Below, piece by piece: positions 25,847 through 33,608 of a DNA stretch of 64,000 bases; position 1 is the stretch's first letter; each line of letters begins with the position of its first letter. The notes beneath the pieces are model-generated. The model was not told where the DNA came from. It saw only the letters and a program-made list of their open reading frames with translations, and searched no databases. A program made the translations under genes and the position numbers. The DNA comes from Acetobacterium bakii (lineage in GTDB: Bacteria > Bacillota > Clostridia > Eubacteriales > Eubacteriaceae), in NCBI RefSeq assembly GCF_001263355.1, contig NZ_LGYO01000007.1:164120-228119 (forward strand). Direction: 5' to 3'.

Positions 25847-26635
25847 TTAAAGTAATTTCGCTTCTGCCAGCTTACCAAACAGCACCTTTGCGGTCTCCCG
25901 GGGATCGACGATCTCGAAAATTTCACAGCAGGATTGACGTTTTGGCGTAAAGGTTGATTTAACCCGGGTTGGTGATCCTTTTAAGCCAATCTTTGTCGTA
26001 TCCATGTTTGGTAAATCCGCTAAGGTGATGTCGTCAATTTCTGCTTTTAACGAATCAATTTTGCCTTTAATCGTTGCGTATCTTGGTTTGTTGGTTTCTT
26101 TGGTTGCGGTACAGAGAATGGGAAGCTTCGCTTCGACAATTTCAATACCTTCTTCGATTTCCCGTTCTACAATACATTTATTGCCGTCAATTTTAATACT
26201 CCGTATATGGGTCAGTCGGGCAATACCCAGGTGTTCTGCAATACTCGGGGCAGTCTGTCCGGTATCTCCGTCGATAGCCTGTTTGCCACCGAGAATTACA
26301 TCAAATGGTCCCAGCTTTTCAATGACCTTGGCTAAAATATAGCTTGTCGCATAGGTATCCGATCCGCCAAACGCGCGGTCCGTCACCAAATGGGCTTTGT
26401 CTGCGCCCATTGACAGGGCTTGTCTTAATGTTGCCTTGGCCTGTTGCGGACCCATGGAAATAACCGTGACGGTACCGCCATATTCTTCTTTTAATTGAAG
26501 TGCCTCTTCCAGGGCATTTTTATCAAATGGGTTCATAATACTTGGGACGCCTTGACGAATCAGGGTGTTTTTCACGGGATCAATTTTAATTTCAGTTGTA
26601 TCCGGAACCTGTTTTACACAAACAACAATGTTCAT
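25847..26635 (-). CDS. etfB: Electron transfer flavoprotein beta subunit
   Basis: 262 residues. Small subunit of the flavoprotein. It has MNIVVCVKQVPDTTEIKID, GVPSIMNPFDKNALEEAL, ITVISMGPQQAK-like and GGKQAIDGDTGQTAPSIAEHLG, features shared with EtfB of anaerobes that bifurcate electrons from NADH to a CoA ester and ferredoxin. That activity is known for related clostridial enzymes and is an inference here. It lies 12 bases after the second acyl-CoA dehydrogenase gene and 17 bases before etfA. Confidence 0.92.
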   Translation of the reverse strand: MNIVVCVKQVPDTTEIKIDPVKNTLIRQGVPSIMNPFDKNALEEALQLKEEYGGTVTVISMGPQQAKATLRQALSMGADKAHLVTDRAFGGSDTYATSYILAKVIEKLGPFDVILGGKQAIDGDTGQTAPSIAEHLGIARLTHIRSIKIDGNKCIVEREIEEGIEIVEAKLPILCTATKETNKPRYATIKGKIDSLKAEIDDITLADLPNMDTTKIGLKGSPTRVKSTFTPKRQSCCEIFEIVDPRETAKVLFGKLAEAKLL

Positions 26636-26647
26636 TTCCTCGCCTCC

Positions 26648-27790
26648 TTACTTGTATTCGTTTTCTAATTCGCTTGCAATGGTCATTCTTTGAATTTGAT
26701 TGGATCCTTCAAAAATCTGGAATATCTTGGCATCTCTCATGAGTTTTTCAACCGGATATTCTTTGCTGTATCCATAACCGCCAAAAATTTGAACCGCGTT
26801 GGAGGTTACTTCCTGAGCACAGTCGGATACAAAGGTTTTGGTAATTGATCCTTCTTTTCGGACCAGGCTGCCACTGTCCATCATGCGCATGGTATTATTC
26901 ACAAGCACTCGGGATGCTTCGATTTTAATTGCCATATCCGCCAGCATCTGCTGAACCATCTGGAACTTAATAATCGGTTTTCCAAATTGTTTTCGTTCTT
27001 TTGCATATTTCACCGATTCATCCAAGGCTCTTTGCATGATCCCCACAGCCAGGGTTGCCACAAAAGCCCTGGAGAGGTTAAGGGCATTGAGTGCCAGTTT
27101 AAAACCGGAGCCCTCCGGTCCCACCATGTTGGATGCCGGTACTCTGACATTTTCAAAGGTCACATCGGTGGTATTGGATAAGCGCAGGCCCATTTTATTT
27201 TCATGCTTTCCGATAATAATCCCCGGGGTCTCCCGGTCAATGATAAAAGCCGAAATGCCTCGGTGTTTGGCCGCTGGATCGGTTTTGAAGAAGCCAACGA
27301 TCACTGAACACAGCTCTCCGTTGGTGATATATGTTTTCGCCGCATTTAAAATGTAGTCATCCCCATCTTTTACCGCAGTTCCCCGCATTGATGCCGGATC
27401 AGACCCGGCACTGGGTTCGGTCAGAGCAAAGGCTGCAAAATTACCTTTGGCGATAATATCCGCAAAGTATTTTCCCTGTTCCGGAGTCCCGGAAAGGATT
27501 ACATTTCTTAACGCAACAAAGGTCGTTACCAGACTAATCGCATAACCGGCATCGACTTTTGCCAATTCTTCAAAAATCATGGCGGTGGTTTCATAACTTA
27601 AACCGGTGCCGCCATATTCTTCTGGAATCTCCAGCATATGAAGACCCATATCAAATGCCCATTTAAACAATTCTCTTGGGCATTCACCTTTTTCGTCCAG
27701 CTCCTGTACAAATGGCATAATTTCAGTTTCTGCCATTTCCTTTACAAGTGCAATGAGTTCCTTTTGTTCATTGGTGTATAATAAGCTCAT
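26648..27790 (-). CDS. Acyl-CoA dehydrogenase / acrylyl-CoA-type reductase
   Basis: 380 residues. FAD-dependent acyl-CoA dehydrogenase fold. AFALTEPSAGSDPASMRGTA binds FAD and substrate, and the C-terminal block GGYGYSKEYPVEKLMRDAKI then IFEGSNQIQRM includes the canonical catalytic Glu position. In anaerobes with Etf it usually runs as a reductase of 2-enoyl-CoA. Length and motifs are normal. A good ribosome binding site (AGGAGG) precedes the ATG. It lies between the CoA-transferase and etfB. It is the more conventional of the two dehydrogenases in this operon. Confidence 0.9.
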   Translation of the reverse strand: MSLLYTNEQKELIALVKEMAETEIMPFVQELDEKGECPRELFKWAFDMGLHMLEIPEEYGGTGLSYETTAMIFEELAKVDAGYAISLVTTFVALRNVILSGTPEQGKYFADIIAKGNFAAFALTEPSAGSDPASMRGTAVKDGDDYILNAAKTYITNGELCSVIVGFFKTDPAAKHRGISAFIIDRETPGIIIGKHENKMGLRLSNTTDVTFENVRVPASNMVGPEGSGFKLALNALNLSRAFVATLAVGIMQRALDESVKYAKERKQFGKPIIKFQMVQQMLADMAIKIEASRVLVNNTMRMMDSGSLVRKEGSITKTFVSDCAQEVTSNAVQIFGGYGYSKEYPVEKLMRDAKIFQIFEGSNQIQRMTIASELENEYK

Positions 27791-27807
27791 TTATTTCATC
27801 CCTCCTT

Positions 27808-29031
27808 TTACTTTTTAAGCAACGATAAGCCCACAATGGCTCCTTCGCTCATATATTCTTTGATCTGGACAGCATCATAGCCCAGCTCCTTCATGATTTC
27901 TTCGGTATGCGCCCCCTGGGGTTTGCAGGTTTCCAATTGTGGTTCTGGCATAGAGTTAAATAAAACCGGATTCGTGGGCAACATTCTTTCCCCCGACGAA
28001 TAATTAACTTTGGTTAAAATATTATTTTCCCAAACCTGTTCATCCTTATAAATATCCAGCGGTTCGTATCCGGCTTCACAGGCCAGGTCATTTTCCTTCA
28101 TGATCTTCATGAATTCGGCCCGGTTAAGATTAGCAATCGCATCATCGAGAATGTCTACCACCTCACGATTGCGTTGATTGGCATTCACTACCGCACATTG
28201 ATTCAATTTTGTATTACCTACCATATCCTCACGGCCCATCAGTGTCATAATCTTATTGAAATCTCGGTCATATTCGGGACAACACATAACCACCCATTTT
28301 TCATCTTTGGTGCGATAGCAATTATTAAATGGATTTGGTATTTCTTTTCGGCTTTTCGGATACTGATTGCCATACTGGGCCGATACCATCGCTACGCTTT
28401 GCATAAAGACAGCAGTATGGTGAAGACTGACGGTTACCTTATCGCCTTTTTGGGTTTTTTCCCGATTATAAAGTGCGGCACAAATACCCGATACTAAACA
28501 CATGGACACCTGAAAATCACCGTAACCGTTACTGGGATTCATGGGTGTGCCGCCTTTATCGACGGTTGTCGCCAATACGCCGCCTCTTGCCATATAGCAG
28601 GTTGCATCAAATCCGGCGGTATCTTTTTCCGGTCCTTTTTCGCCGTAGCCTAATACCTGGGCAAAGATGAGTTTGGGAAACTTTTCTTTTAACGTCTCAT
28701 AGTCCAGCCCCAGCTTAACCAGCGATTTTGTTCGGGTATTGGTAACAAAGACATCCGCTTCCCCTAACAATTTATAGGCAACCTCGAGGCCCCCTTTGGT
28801 TTTGAGATTAAGGGTAACAAATCGTTTATCCATATTGGCCACATCAAAGGCTAAATTTTCGCTATCTTCATAAGGCATATTAAAAACTGACCCCTGTGCT
28901 CTGGCCGGATCGCCCTTGGGCGCTTCAATTTTTATTGACGTTGCACCCCATTCGCCCATCACTCTAACCGCGGTTGGCGCAGCTAAATAAGTTGTCAAAT
29001 CAACTACTTTAATACCTTTTAAAAGTTCCAT
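27808..29031 (-). CDS. Family III CoA-transferase (CaiB/FldA/HadA-like)
   Basis: About 407 residues. Moves CoA from the reduced product to the next substrate molecule. The N-terminus MELLKGIKVVDLTTYLAAPT and IKIEAPKGDPAR are family hallmarks, and the catalytic Asp lies in AGFDATCYMARGG. The sequence around it is closest, by eye, to transferases of the phenyllactate/2-hydroxyisocaproate and carnitine groups. The ATG at 29031 has AGGAGG five bases upstream; a start 30 bases earlier would overlap an intercistronic hairpin. It follows the first acyl-CoA dehydrogenase gene. The substrate is not known. Confidence 0.9.
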   Translation of the reverse strand: MELLKGIKVVDLTTYLAAPTAVRVMGEWGATSIKIEAPKGDPARAQGSVFNMPYEDSENLAFDVANMDKRFVTLNLKTKGGLEVAYKLLGEADVFVTNTRTKSLVKLGLDYETLKEKFPKLIFAQVLGYGEKGPEKDTAGFDATCYMARGGVLATTVDKGGTPMNPSNGYGDFQVSMCLVSGICAALYNREKTQKGDKVTVSLHHTAVFMQSVAMVSAQYGNQYPKSRKEIPNPFNNCYRTKDEKWVVMCCPEYDRDFNKIMTLMGREDMVGNTKLNQCAVVNANQRNREVVDILDDAIANLNRAEFMKIMKENDLACEAGYEPLDIYKDEQVWENNILTKVNYSSGERMLPTNPVLFNSMPEPQLETCKPQGAHTEEIMKELGYDAVQIKEYMSEGAIVGLSLLKK

Positions 29032-29056
29032 TGCCCCTCCTATTCTTCCCCATTTC

Positions 29057-29093
29057 AACAATAGCCCTTCGAAAGATTTCGAAAGGCTATTGT
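29057..29093 (-). other. Intercistronic hairpin between acyl-CoA dehydrogenase and CoA-transferase genes
   Basis: CAACAATAGCCCTTCGAAA pairs with TTTCGAAAGGCTATTGTTT across a short loop, about 16 bp with one mismatch. There is no T-run after it on the minus strand, so it is more likely an RNA processing or stabilising element, or a partial terminator that lowers downstream expression. Confidence 0.6.
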
Positions 29094-29114
29094 TTGAAAA
29101 TTTATTTTAATGGC

Positions 29115-30281
29115 TTAGCCAATCACGCCGCCGCTTGCAATCAATTTTCTGGACGCTGTTAAACGCTGTACTGTTCGTGGTCCTTCTTCTAACCACATTG
29201 CCCGACAATCCCGGTATAATCGTTCAACCGGTCCGTAGACACAATCTTCAAAGTAACCCACCCCGGCAAAGATTTCCAACATATAATCAGAAACTAATTT
29301 TACGGTATTAATACTGTGAAGCTTACACATAGCCGCTTTCATTTCAATGTCTTTACCTTCTTCAAAATCTTTTGCAAAATCGTAAACCATCATTCGCAGG
29401 GCATAAATCTCCGTTCCCATATCAGCAATGGTTTGTTGAATTGCTTGTCTGGCAACTAATGGTTTGCCAAATGTAACCCGGTCTTTTGCTCTGGCAATGG
29501 TCATTTCAAGCATTCTCTGGGACATCCCCAGATTACTTACCGCAATATGTGCTCGGGATACAGATAGAGAGTGTACTGCAATCTTAAGTCCATCACCCTC
29601 TTCACCCAATAAATATTTCTTATCAAGTTTCATATCGGTGAATTTTAACCCGGCATGTCCGGCACCGCGACAGCCCATCATATGGGGCATCGGTACGATT
29701 TCATAACCGGGTGTGTTAATCGGAACAAAGAAAGCCGATAAGCGTTTATCTTTGTCAGCATTCGGATCGGTAACCGCAAAAACATAGGCGAATTCACAAC
29801 AGTCAGTATGAGAAATCAAATATTTTTCGCCATTTAAAACATAGTCATTACCATCTTTTACCGCTACCGTATGTAAATCCGCTCCTGAACCGCCGGTTTC
29901 TTCGGTAAGCGCGAAACAAGTGAACACACTTTTATCAGCAAACTTATGCATGTATTGATCTTTTAATTCTTTACTCCCGAAATCATCAAGGATTCGCCAG
30001 TTCATGTCCGCTGCATAATGAAGATGCATCCGCATTCCCCCAGGACCACGACTGAATTCTTCCTGTACTTTCAGGATCTGCAGTTCATCCATTCCCCAAC
30101 CGCCGTATTCTTCGGGCAGACTGAATCTGTATAGATCATTTTCAATTGATAAGTCGAAGAATTCTTGAGGAAACTTATTGGTTACCTCTACTTCTTTTTG
30201 AATTGCTTCAAAAGGACCTTCAGCCAAAGTTCTAATCTGTTTCAGATATGCTTGAAATTCTTGTTCATTTAATTTTGCCAT
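29115..30281 (-). CDS. Acyl-CoA dehydrogenase family protein (divergent)
   Basis: 388 residues. First gene of the operon. FALTEETGGSGADLHTVAVK is the FAD/substrate loop. The C-terminal block reads FAGVGYFEDCVYGPVERLYR then MWLEEGPRTVQRL, so the usual EGTNQIQR motif is altered to EEGPRTVQR with an acidic residue kept. This differs clearly from the second dehydrogenase of the operon, and the two may act on different esters or form a hetero-oligomer. The leader is short (about 36 nt) after the promoter at 30324-30353. Confidence 0.88.
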   Translation of the reverse strand: MAKLNEQEFQAYLKQIRTLAEGPFEAIQKEVEVTNKFPQEFFDLSIENDLYRFSLPEEYGGWGMDELQILKVQEEFSRGPGGMRMHLHYAADMNWRILDDFGSKELKDQYMHKFADKSVFTCFALTEETGGSGADLHTVAVKDGNDYVLNGEKYLISHTDCCEFAYVFAVTDPNADKDKRLSAFFVPINTPGYEIVPMPHMMGCRGAGHAGLKFTDMKLDKKYLLGEEGDGLKIAVHSLSVSRAHIAVSNLGMSQRMLEMTIARAKDRVTFGKPLVARQAIQQTIADMGTEIYALRMMVYDFAKDFEEGKDIEMKAAMCKLHSINTVKLVSDYMLEIFAGVGYFEDCVYGPVERLYRDCRAMWLEEGPRTVQRLTASRKLIASGGVIG

Positions 30282-30503
30282 TTTTTTTCCCTTCGTGTTT
30301 TATTTAACAATCTTTCTGTGGTTATTATAACTTTAGTATGAAAAAAGATCCAATAGCTAATATCCACTGTTTCTGGGGTTATTCATCGTTTACATCTATG
30401 TATCGGTTTGTCTCTTGTATTGACTATATTTGTATGTTAAGATATTTTACTTTTTTTTACAATTAACCGACAAGCGTTTCTTTTTCTGATTTATCCCAAA
30501 ATT
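30282..30503. other. Promoter region of the acyl-CoA operon
   Basis: AT-rich spacer between the acyl-CoA operon and the GNAT terminator. Apart from the promoter at 30324-30353 no further signal was recognised. Confidence 0.5.
30324..30353 (-). promoter_or_regulatory. Sigma-A promoter of the acyl-CoA operon
   Basis: On the minus strand, -35 TTGGAT (30353-30348) and -10 TATAAT (30329-30324) with an 18-base spacer. Transcription would start near 30317. Confidence 0.6.
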
Positions 30504-30551
30504 AAAAACGATAAGTGATGGCTATTTAGCCCTCTATCACTTATCGTTTTT
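30504..30551 (-). terminator. Rho-independent terminator of the GNAT gene
   Basis: AAAAACGATAAGTGAT pairs perfectly with ATCACTTATCGTTTTT (16 bp), with the T-run in place for minus-strand transcription, 37 bases after the GNAT stop codon. Confidence 0.9.
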
Positions 30552-30587
30552 AACTATGCATGCCAAACTTTTAATTGTTTCGGTAAA

Positions 30588-31121
30588 TTAATTGGAAACC
30601 TTATAGATCTTACTGAAAACCTCGTTTTTAAAGGTATTAAAATCCTGTTCTGTAAGTTTATCCGAAAAGCTCATGATTCGAAGCGGTATTTCTTTGCAGG
30701 TGTCCCCTCTTAGAATCGGCTGGAGATACCCAAATTCAGAAAGATGGAAACCCATTCTTTGATAAAAGCCAATCCGCCTTTTTTCAATTTCCGTGTCATA
30801 GTCTTCGACCTCCAGTATAACGGTATTGGTGGCTTGATTCAAATAGGTTGCCAGCATTGCCGAACCGATCCCTGCGCCCCGATACTTGGTGTCGACAGCA
30901 AAATGTTCTAAAAATATAAATGATTCCAATTCCCAGTCGGCAATGAAACCAATGATGTCGGCGTCTTTGTTTCTAACCGTTAAAATCCGATAATTGGTAT
31001 ATTCCAGCTGTTTTAATCCGCTTTCGTAGGTTCGTATTTCTTCTTCCTGAAACGAAGCTTTCATAAGGTCATGTATTCTGTCGTAATCTTTTTCGTCCAG
31101 CTTATTTAATTCTAATTTCAT
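30588..31121 (-). CDS. GNAT family N-acetyltransferase
   Basis: 177 residues. Acetyl-CoA dependent acyltransferase. The central FAVDTKYRGAGIGSAMLATYL is the acetyl-CoA binding motif A (R/QxxGxG/A), followed by the strand ILEVEDYDTEIEKRRIGFYQRMGFH (motif B). The substrate cannot be told. It is a single gene with its own terminator and is preceded by GAAACAGGAGTGAAAT. Confidence 0.85.
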   Translation of the reverse strand: MKLELNKLDEKDYDRIHDLMKASFQEEEIRTYESGLKQLEYTNYRILTVRNKDADIIGFIADWELESFIFLEHFAVDTKYRGAGIGSAMLATYLNQATNTVILEVEDYDTEIEKRRIGFYQRMGFHLSEFGYLQPILRGDTCKEIPLRIMSFSDKLTEQDFNTFKNEVFSKIYKVSN

Positions 31122-31324
31122 ATTTCACTCCTGTTTCTTTCACTATAAACAGAATAACATAAAAGTAGAAATTGGAGAAAAAAAACATAGCCGGTTTGCC
31201 CTGAAAAGGTTACAATATATAAGATGTTTTCTGAACGCCTCCTCATTGAAGATCATTTTTTCGTTGAATACAGGCTTGGAATTAAAACTTCATTGCTATA
31301 AAATTATAATCCGGGAGGCATTGC

Positions 31325-32752
31325 ATGAAACAAAGAAATAAAGTGGGATTACTGATTTCACTGATTATACTCATTGGCATTGCTGCCATTGTTTGCTTTA
31401 GTTTTTTCCTTTACAGCACAATCATCAAAGATGATATTTTGAATATTTCCAAACTCACATCAACGAATATTTATTCTGAAATCAATAACGAACTCACAAA
31501 ACCCATATTTGTCAGCCTAACCATGGCTAATGATACCTTTGTCAAGCAATGGTTACAGCAGGAGAACACCATGGAACAGCAGGATATTATCAATTATCTT
31601 AATGGGATTCGGAATAAGTATAACTATCATTCCGTTTTTTTAATCTCCGAAGCATCCCACGACTATTATCATTATAACGGTCTTTTTAAAACTATTTCGA
31701 AGCAAGATAGTCACGATCAGTGGTACTATGATTTCATCAGCCAGGATAATCTCTATGCTTTGGATGTGGATCAGGACGAAGTCGATCACCAGCTTCTGAC
31801 CATCTTTGTGAACAGTAAAATCTTAGATGATCAGAGCAACTTACTGGGGGTTGCGGGTGTGGGCATTGAGATGACCTATGTCCAAAATCTTCTGGAGAAT
31901 TTTGAAGAGGCTTATGAGCTGGAAGCCTTTCTGGTAGATGAGAACGGCCTTGTTCAAGCTCATACCAATGCTGATTTCATCGAAACACGAAATTTAAATG
32001 ATCAGGAACTGTATTCAAAAATAGGCCCCTCGCTTTATGATAAAACGAATACCATCAACGTCTTTGCTCCCAATGACTCAAATAATCAGCAATACATTAT
32101 CAGTCATTATATTGAAGAACTTGACTGGTACCTGATTGTGCGTAAGGACACCGCCATCTTAGCCCAATCCTTTAATAAACAAATGTATTATGATCTATTC
32201 ATTATTATTTTAGTTCTGGCTTCGGTGCTTTTTATTGTTCAGAAAATCCTTAAAAGTCACGATAGCGAAATGCAAAATTTAGCTCTGCTTGATACCTTGG
32301 GTATTTTATCCAATCGAAAGGACTTCGATCAGAAATTAAAAACGACCCTTTTACAAAACGAAGGCAACGACTTAACCTGGTCGGTATTTCTGATGGATCT
32401 GGATCACTTTAAAATAATTAACGATACCCATGGTCACTTACAGGGCGATCAGGTTTTAAAGCATGTAATGACGCTTTGCAAATCCGCACTGAAGGACCAT
32501 CTGATCACCCGCTGGGGCGGTGACGAGTTTAGCGGCATCCTCTATCTGGACGGTGTTAAAGCGGTTGCAACCCTTGAAGCATTACGACTTCAAATCATGA
32601 ACGATCCGATGCTTTCCGAATTCAATATCACTGTCAGCGTGGGGGTGACCGAGGCACGTGACATCGATACCGAGGATACGATCATCAAACGGGCGGACGG
32701 GGCATTGTATCACTCAAAGAGTTGCGGTAAAAATCAAGTTTCGCTGGCATAA
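31325..32752 (+). CDS. Diguanylate cyclase with extracellular sensor domain
   Basis: 475 residues. One N-terminal membrane segment (about 9-32), an extracytoplasmic domain of some 250 residues with the pattern of a Cache-type ligand sensor (SHDQWYYDFI, LLGVAGVGIEMTYVQ), a second membrane segment (about 288-306) and a C-terminal GGDEF domain. GGDEF is intact at 398-402, and LMDLDHFKIINDTHGH is present, so cyclic di-GMP synthesis is expected. An RxxD inhibitory site is not seen at the usual place. The ATG follows GGGAGG. It is a single gene ending at a shared terminator. Confidence 0.9.
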   Translation: MKQRNKVGLLISLIILIGIAAIVCFSFFLYSTIIKDDILNISKLTSTNIYSEINNELTKPIFVSLTMANDTFVKQWLQQENTMEQQDIINYLNGIRNKYNYHSVFLISEASHDYYHYNGLFKTISKQDSHDQWYYDFISQDNLYALDVDQDEVDHQLLTIFVNSKILDDQSNLLGVAGVGIEMTYVQNLLENFEEAYELEAFLVDENGLVQAHTNADFIETRNLNDQELYSKIGPSLYDKTNTINVFAPNDSNNQQYIISHYIEELDWYLIVRKDTAILAQSFNKQMYYDLFIIILVLASVLFIVQKILKSHDSEMQNLALLDTLGILSNRKDFDQKLKTTLLQNEGNDLTWSVFLMDLDHFKIINDTHGHLQGDQVLKHVMTLCKSALKDHLITRWGGDEFSGILYLDGVKAVATLEALRLQIMNDPMLSEFNITVSVGVTEARDIDTEDTIIKRADGALYHSKSCGKNQVSLA

Positions 32753-32781
32753 CCATAACTTGTTTAAGGACTTTTTCAGGC

Positions 32782-32823
32782 AGAAAAGAGGCAATCGCAA
32801 ATAAATGCAACTGCCTCTTTTCT
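32782..32823. terminator. Bidirectional terminator between convergent genes
   Basis: AGAAAAGAGGCA (32782-32793) pairs exactly with TGCCTCTTTTCT (32812-32823), with A/T-rich flanks. It serves the diguanylate cyclase (plus) and the EutL gene (minus). Confidence 0.85.
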
Positions 32824-32882
32824 TATTATTCATGCCGCTTATTTTTATTTCCCTGGGATTGCTAACCCCAAAAGTTTATGCT

Positions 32883-33527
32883 TTACAACTCAACTTGTGC
32901 TTTAACACAATCGATTACGGCCTTGGCAAAAGCACGACAGGCCGCATCGCAGTCTGATGAGGTACCGGTGAGAATCGCCCCGCTTCGGTTTGCGCTCGTT
33001 GGCGTGTCCCAAAATTCAACAACCTTCACCTCGGTGGTTCTCAGTGCCTCATCAACGCCGACAATCCCCTCTAGTGGCGGTGCGGATACATAGGCGATGG
33101 ATGACCCTTCGGGAAGATTCAGTCTTGTGGCAAAATAACTTCCGATACTGGCAATGGTCTGCGTAAAATAGGTAATGCTGCCATCATCATTGGCACTGTA
33201 TAAGCCTGACTTATTGCTCACAAAATCAACGATGTAACTAAGCCCGGCTTCCACATCGTCAATGGAAGTCCCAGAAATAACCCCAAGCATTTGACCCCCG
33301 TTTTCGCAGCCTACCCCACCATAGCTTGACCTTGCATAGGCTGCACATATATTGGCCCCTTTGGTCGCCTCATCAATGGCCACATAGCCGGCTTCATCGG
33401 TTTCGGTGGTAAAAATTCCAATATCGGAATGTTTTTCCGGAAGCCCGAATTTTTCTTTCATAATATCTTCCACGGCGGTTAACAGTTTTGCTGAAACAAT
33501 CTTCGCTTTAATTAAATCACCGGTCAT
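32883..33527 (-). CDS. eutL: EutL-like tandem bacterial microcompartment shell protein
   Basis: 214 residues, the usual EutL length. Two fused BMC domains that form trimeric pore tiles in the ethanolamine-utilisation shell. Recognisable: KAKIVSAKLL, GLPEKHSDIGIFTTETDE then GYVAIDEATKGA, YGGVGCENGGQMLGVISG, AYVSAPPLEGIVGVDEAL and TGTSSDCDAACRAFAKAV, which follow EutL closely through both halves. No other microcompartment or ethanolamine genes lie within at least 30 kb on either side, so this copy is an orphan. The ATG follows CAGGAGG. It could supply shells encoded elsewhere. Confidence 0.85.
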   Translation of the reverse strand: MTGDLIKAKIVSAKLLTAVEDIMKEKFGLPEKHSDIGIFTTETDEAGYVAIDEATKGANICAAYARSSYGGVGCENGGQMLGVISGTSIDDVEAGLSYIVDFVSNKSGLYSANDDGSITYFTQTIASIGSYFATRLNLPEGSSIAYVSAPPLEGIVGVDEALRTTEVKVVEFWDTPTSANRSGAILTGTSSDCDAACRAFAKAVIDCVKAQVEL

Positions 33528-33608
33528 TTTTTCCTCCTGGTATTAATTATTTTTCATTAGTTTATTAATACCCAAGTTTAGGAAAATAACTCTTTATCTT
33601 TATTTATC

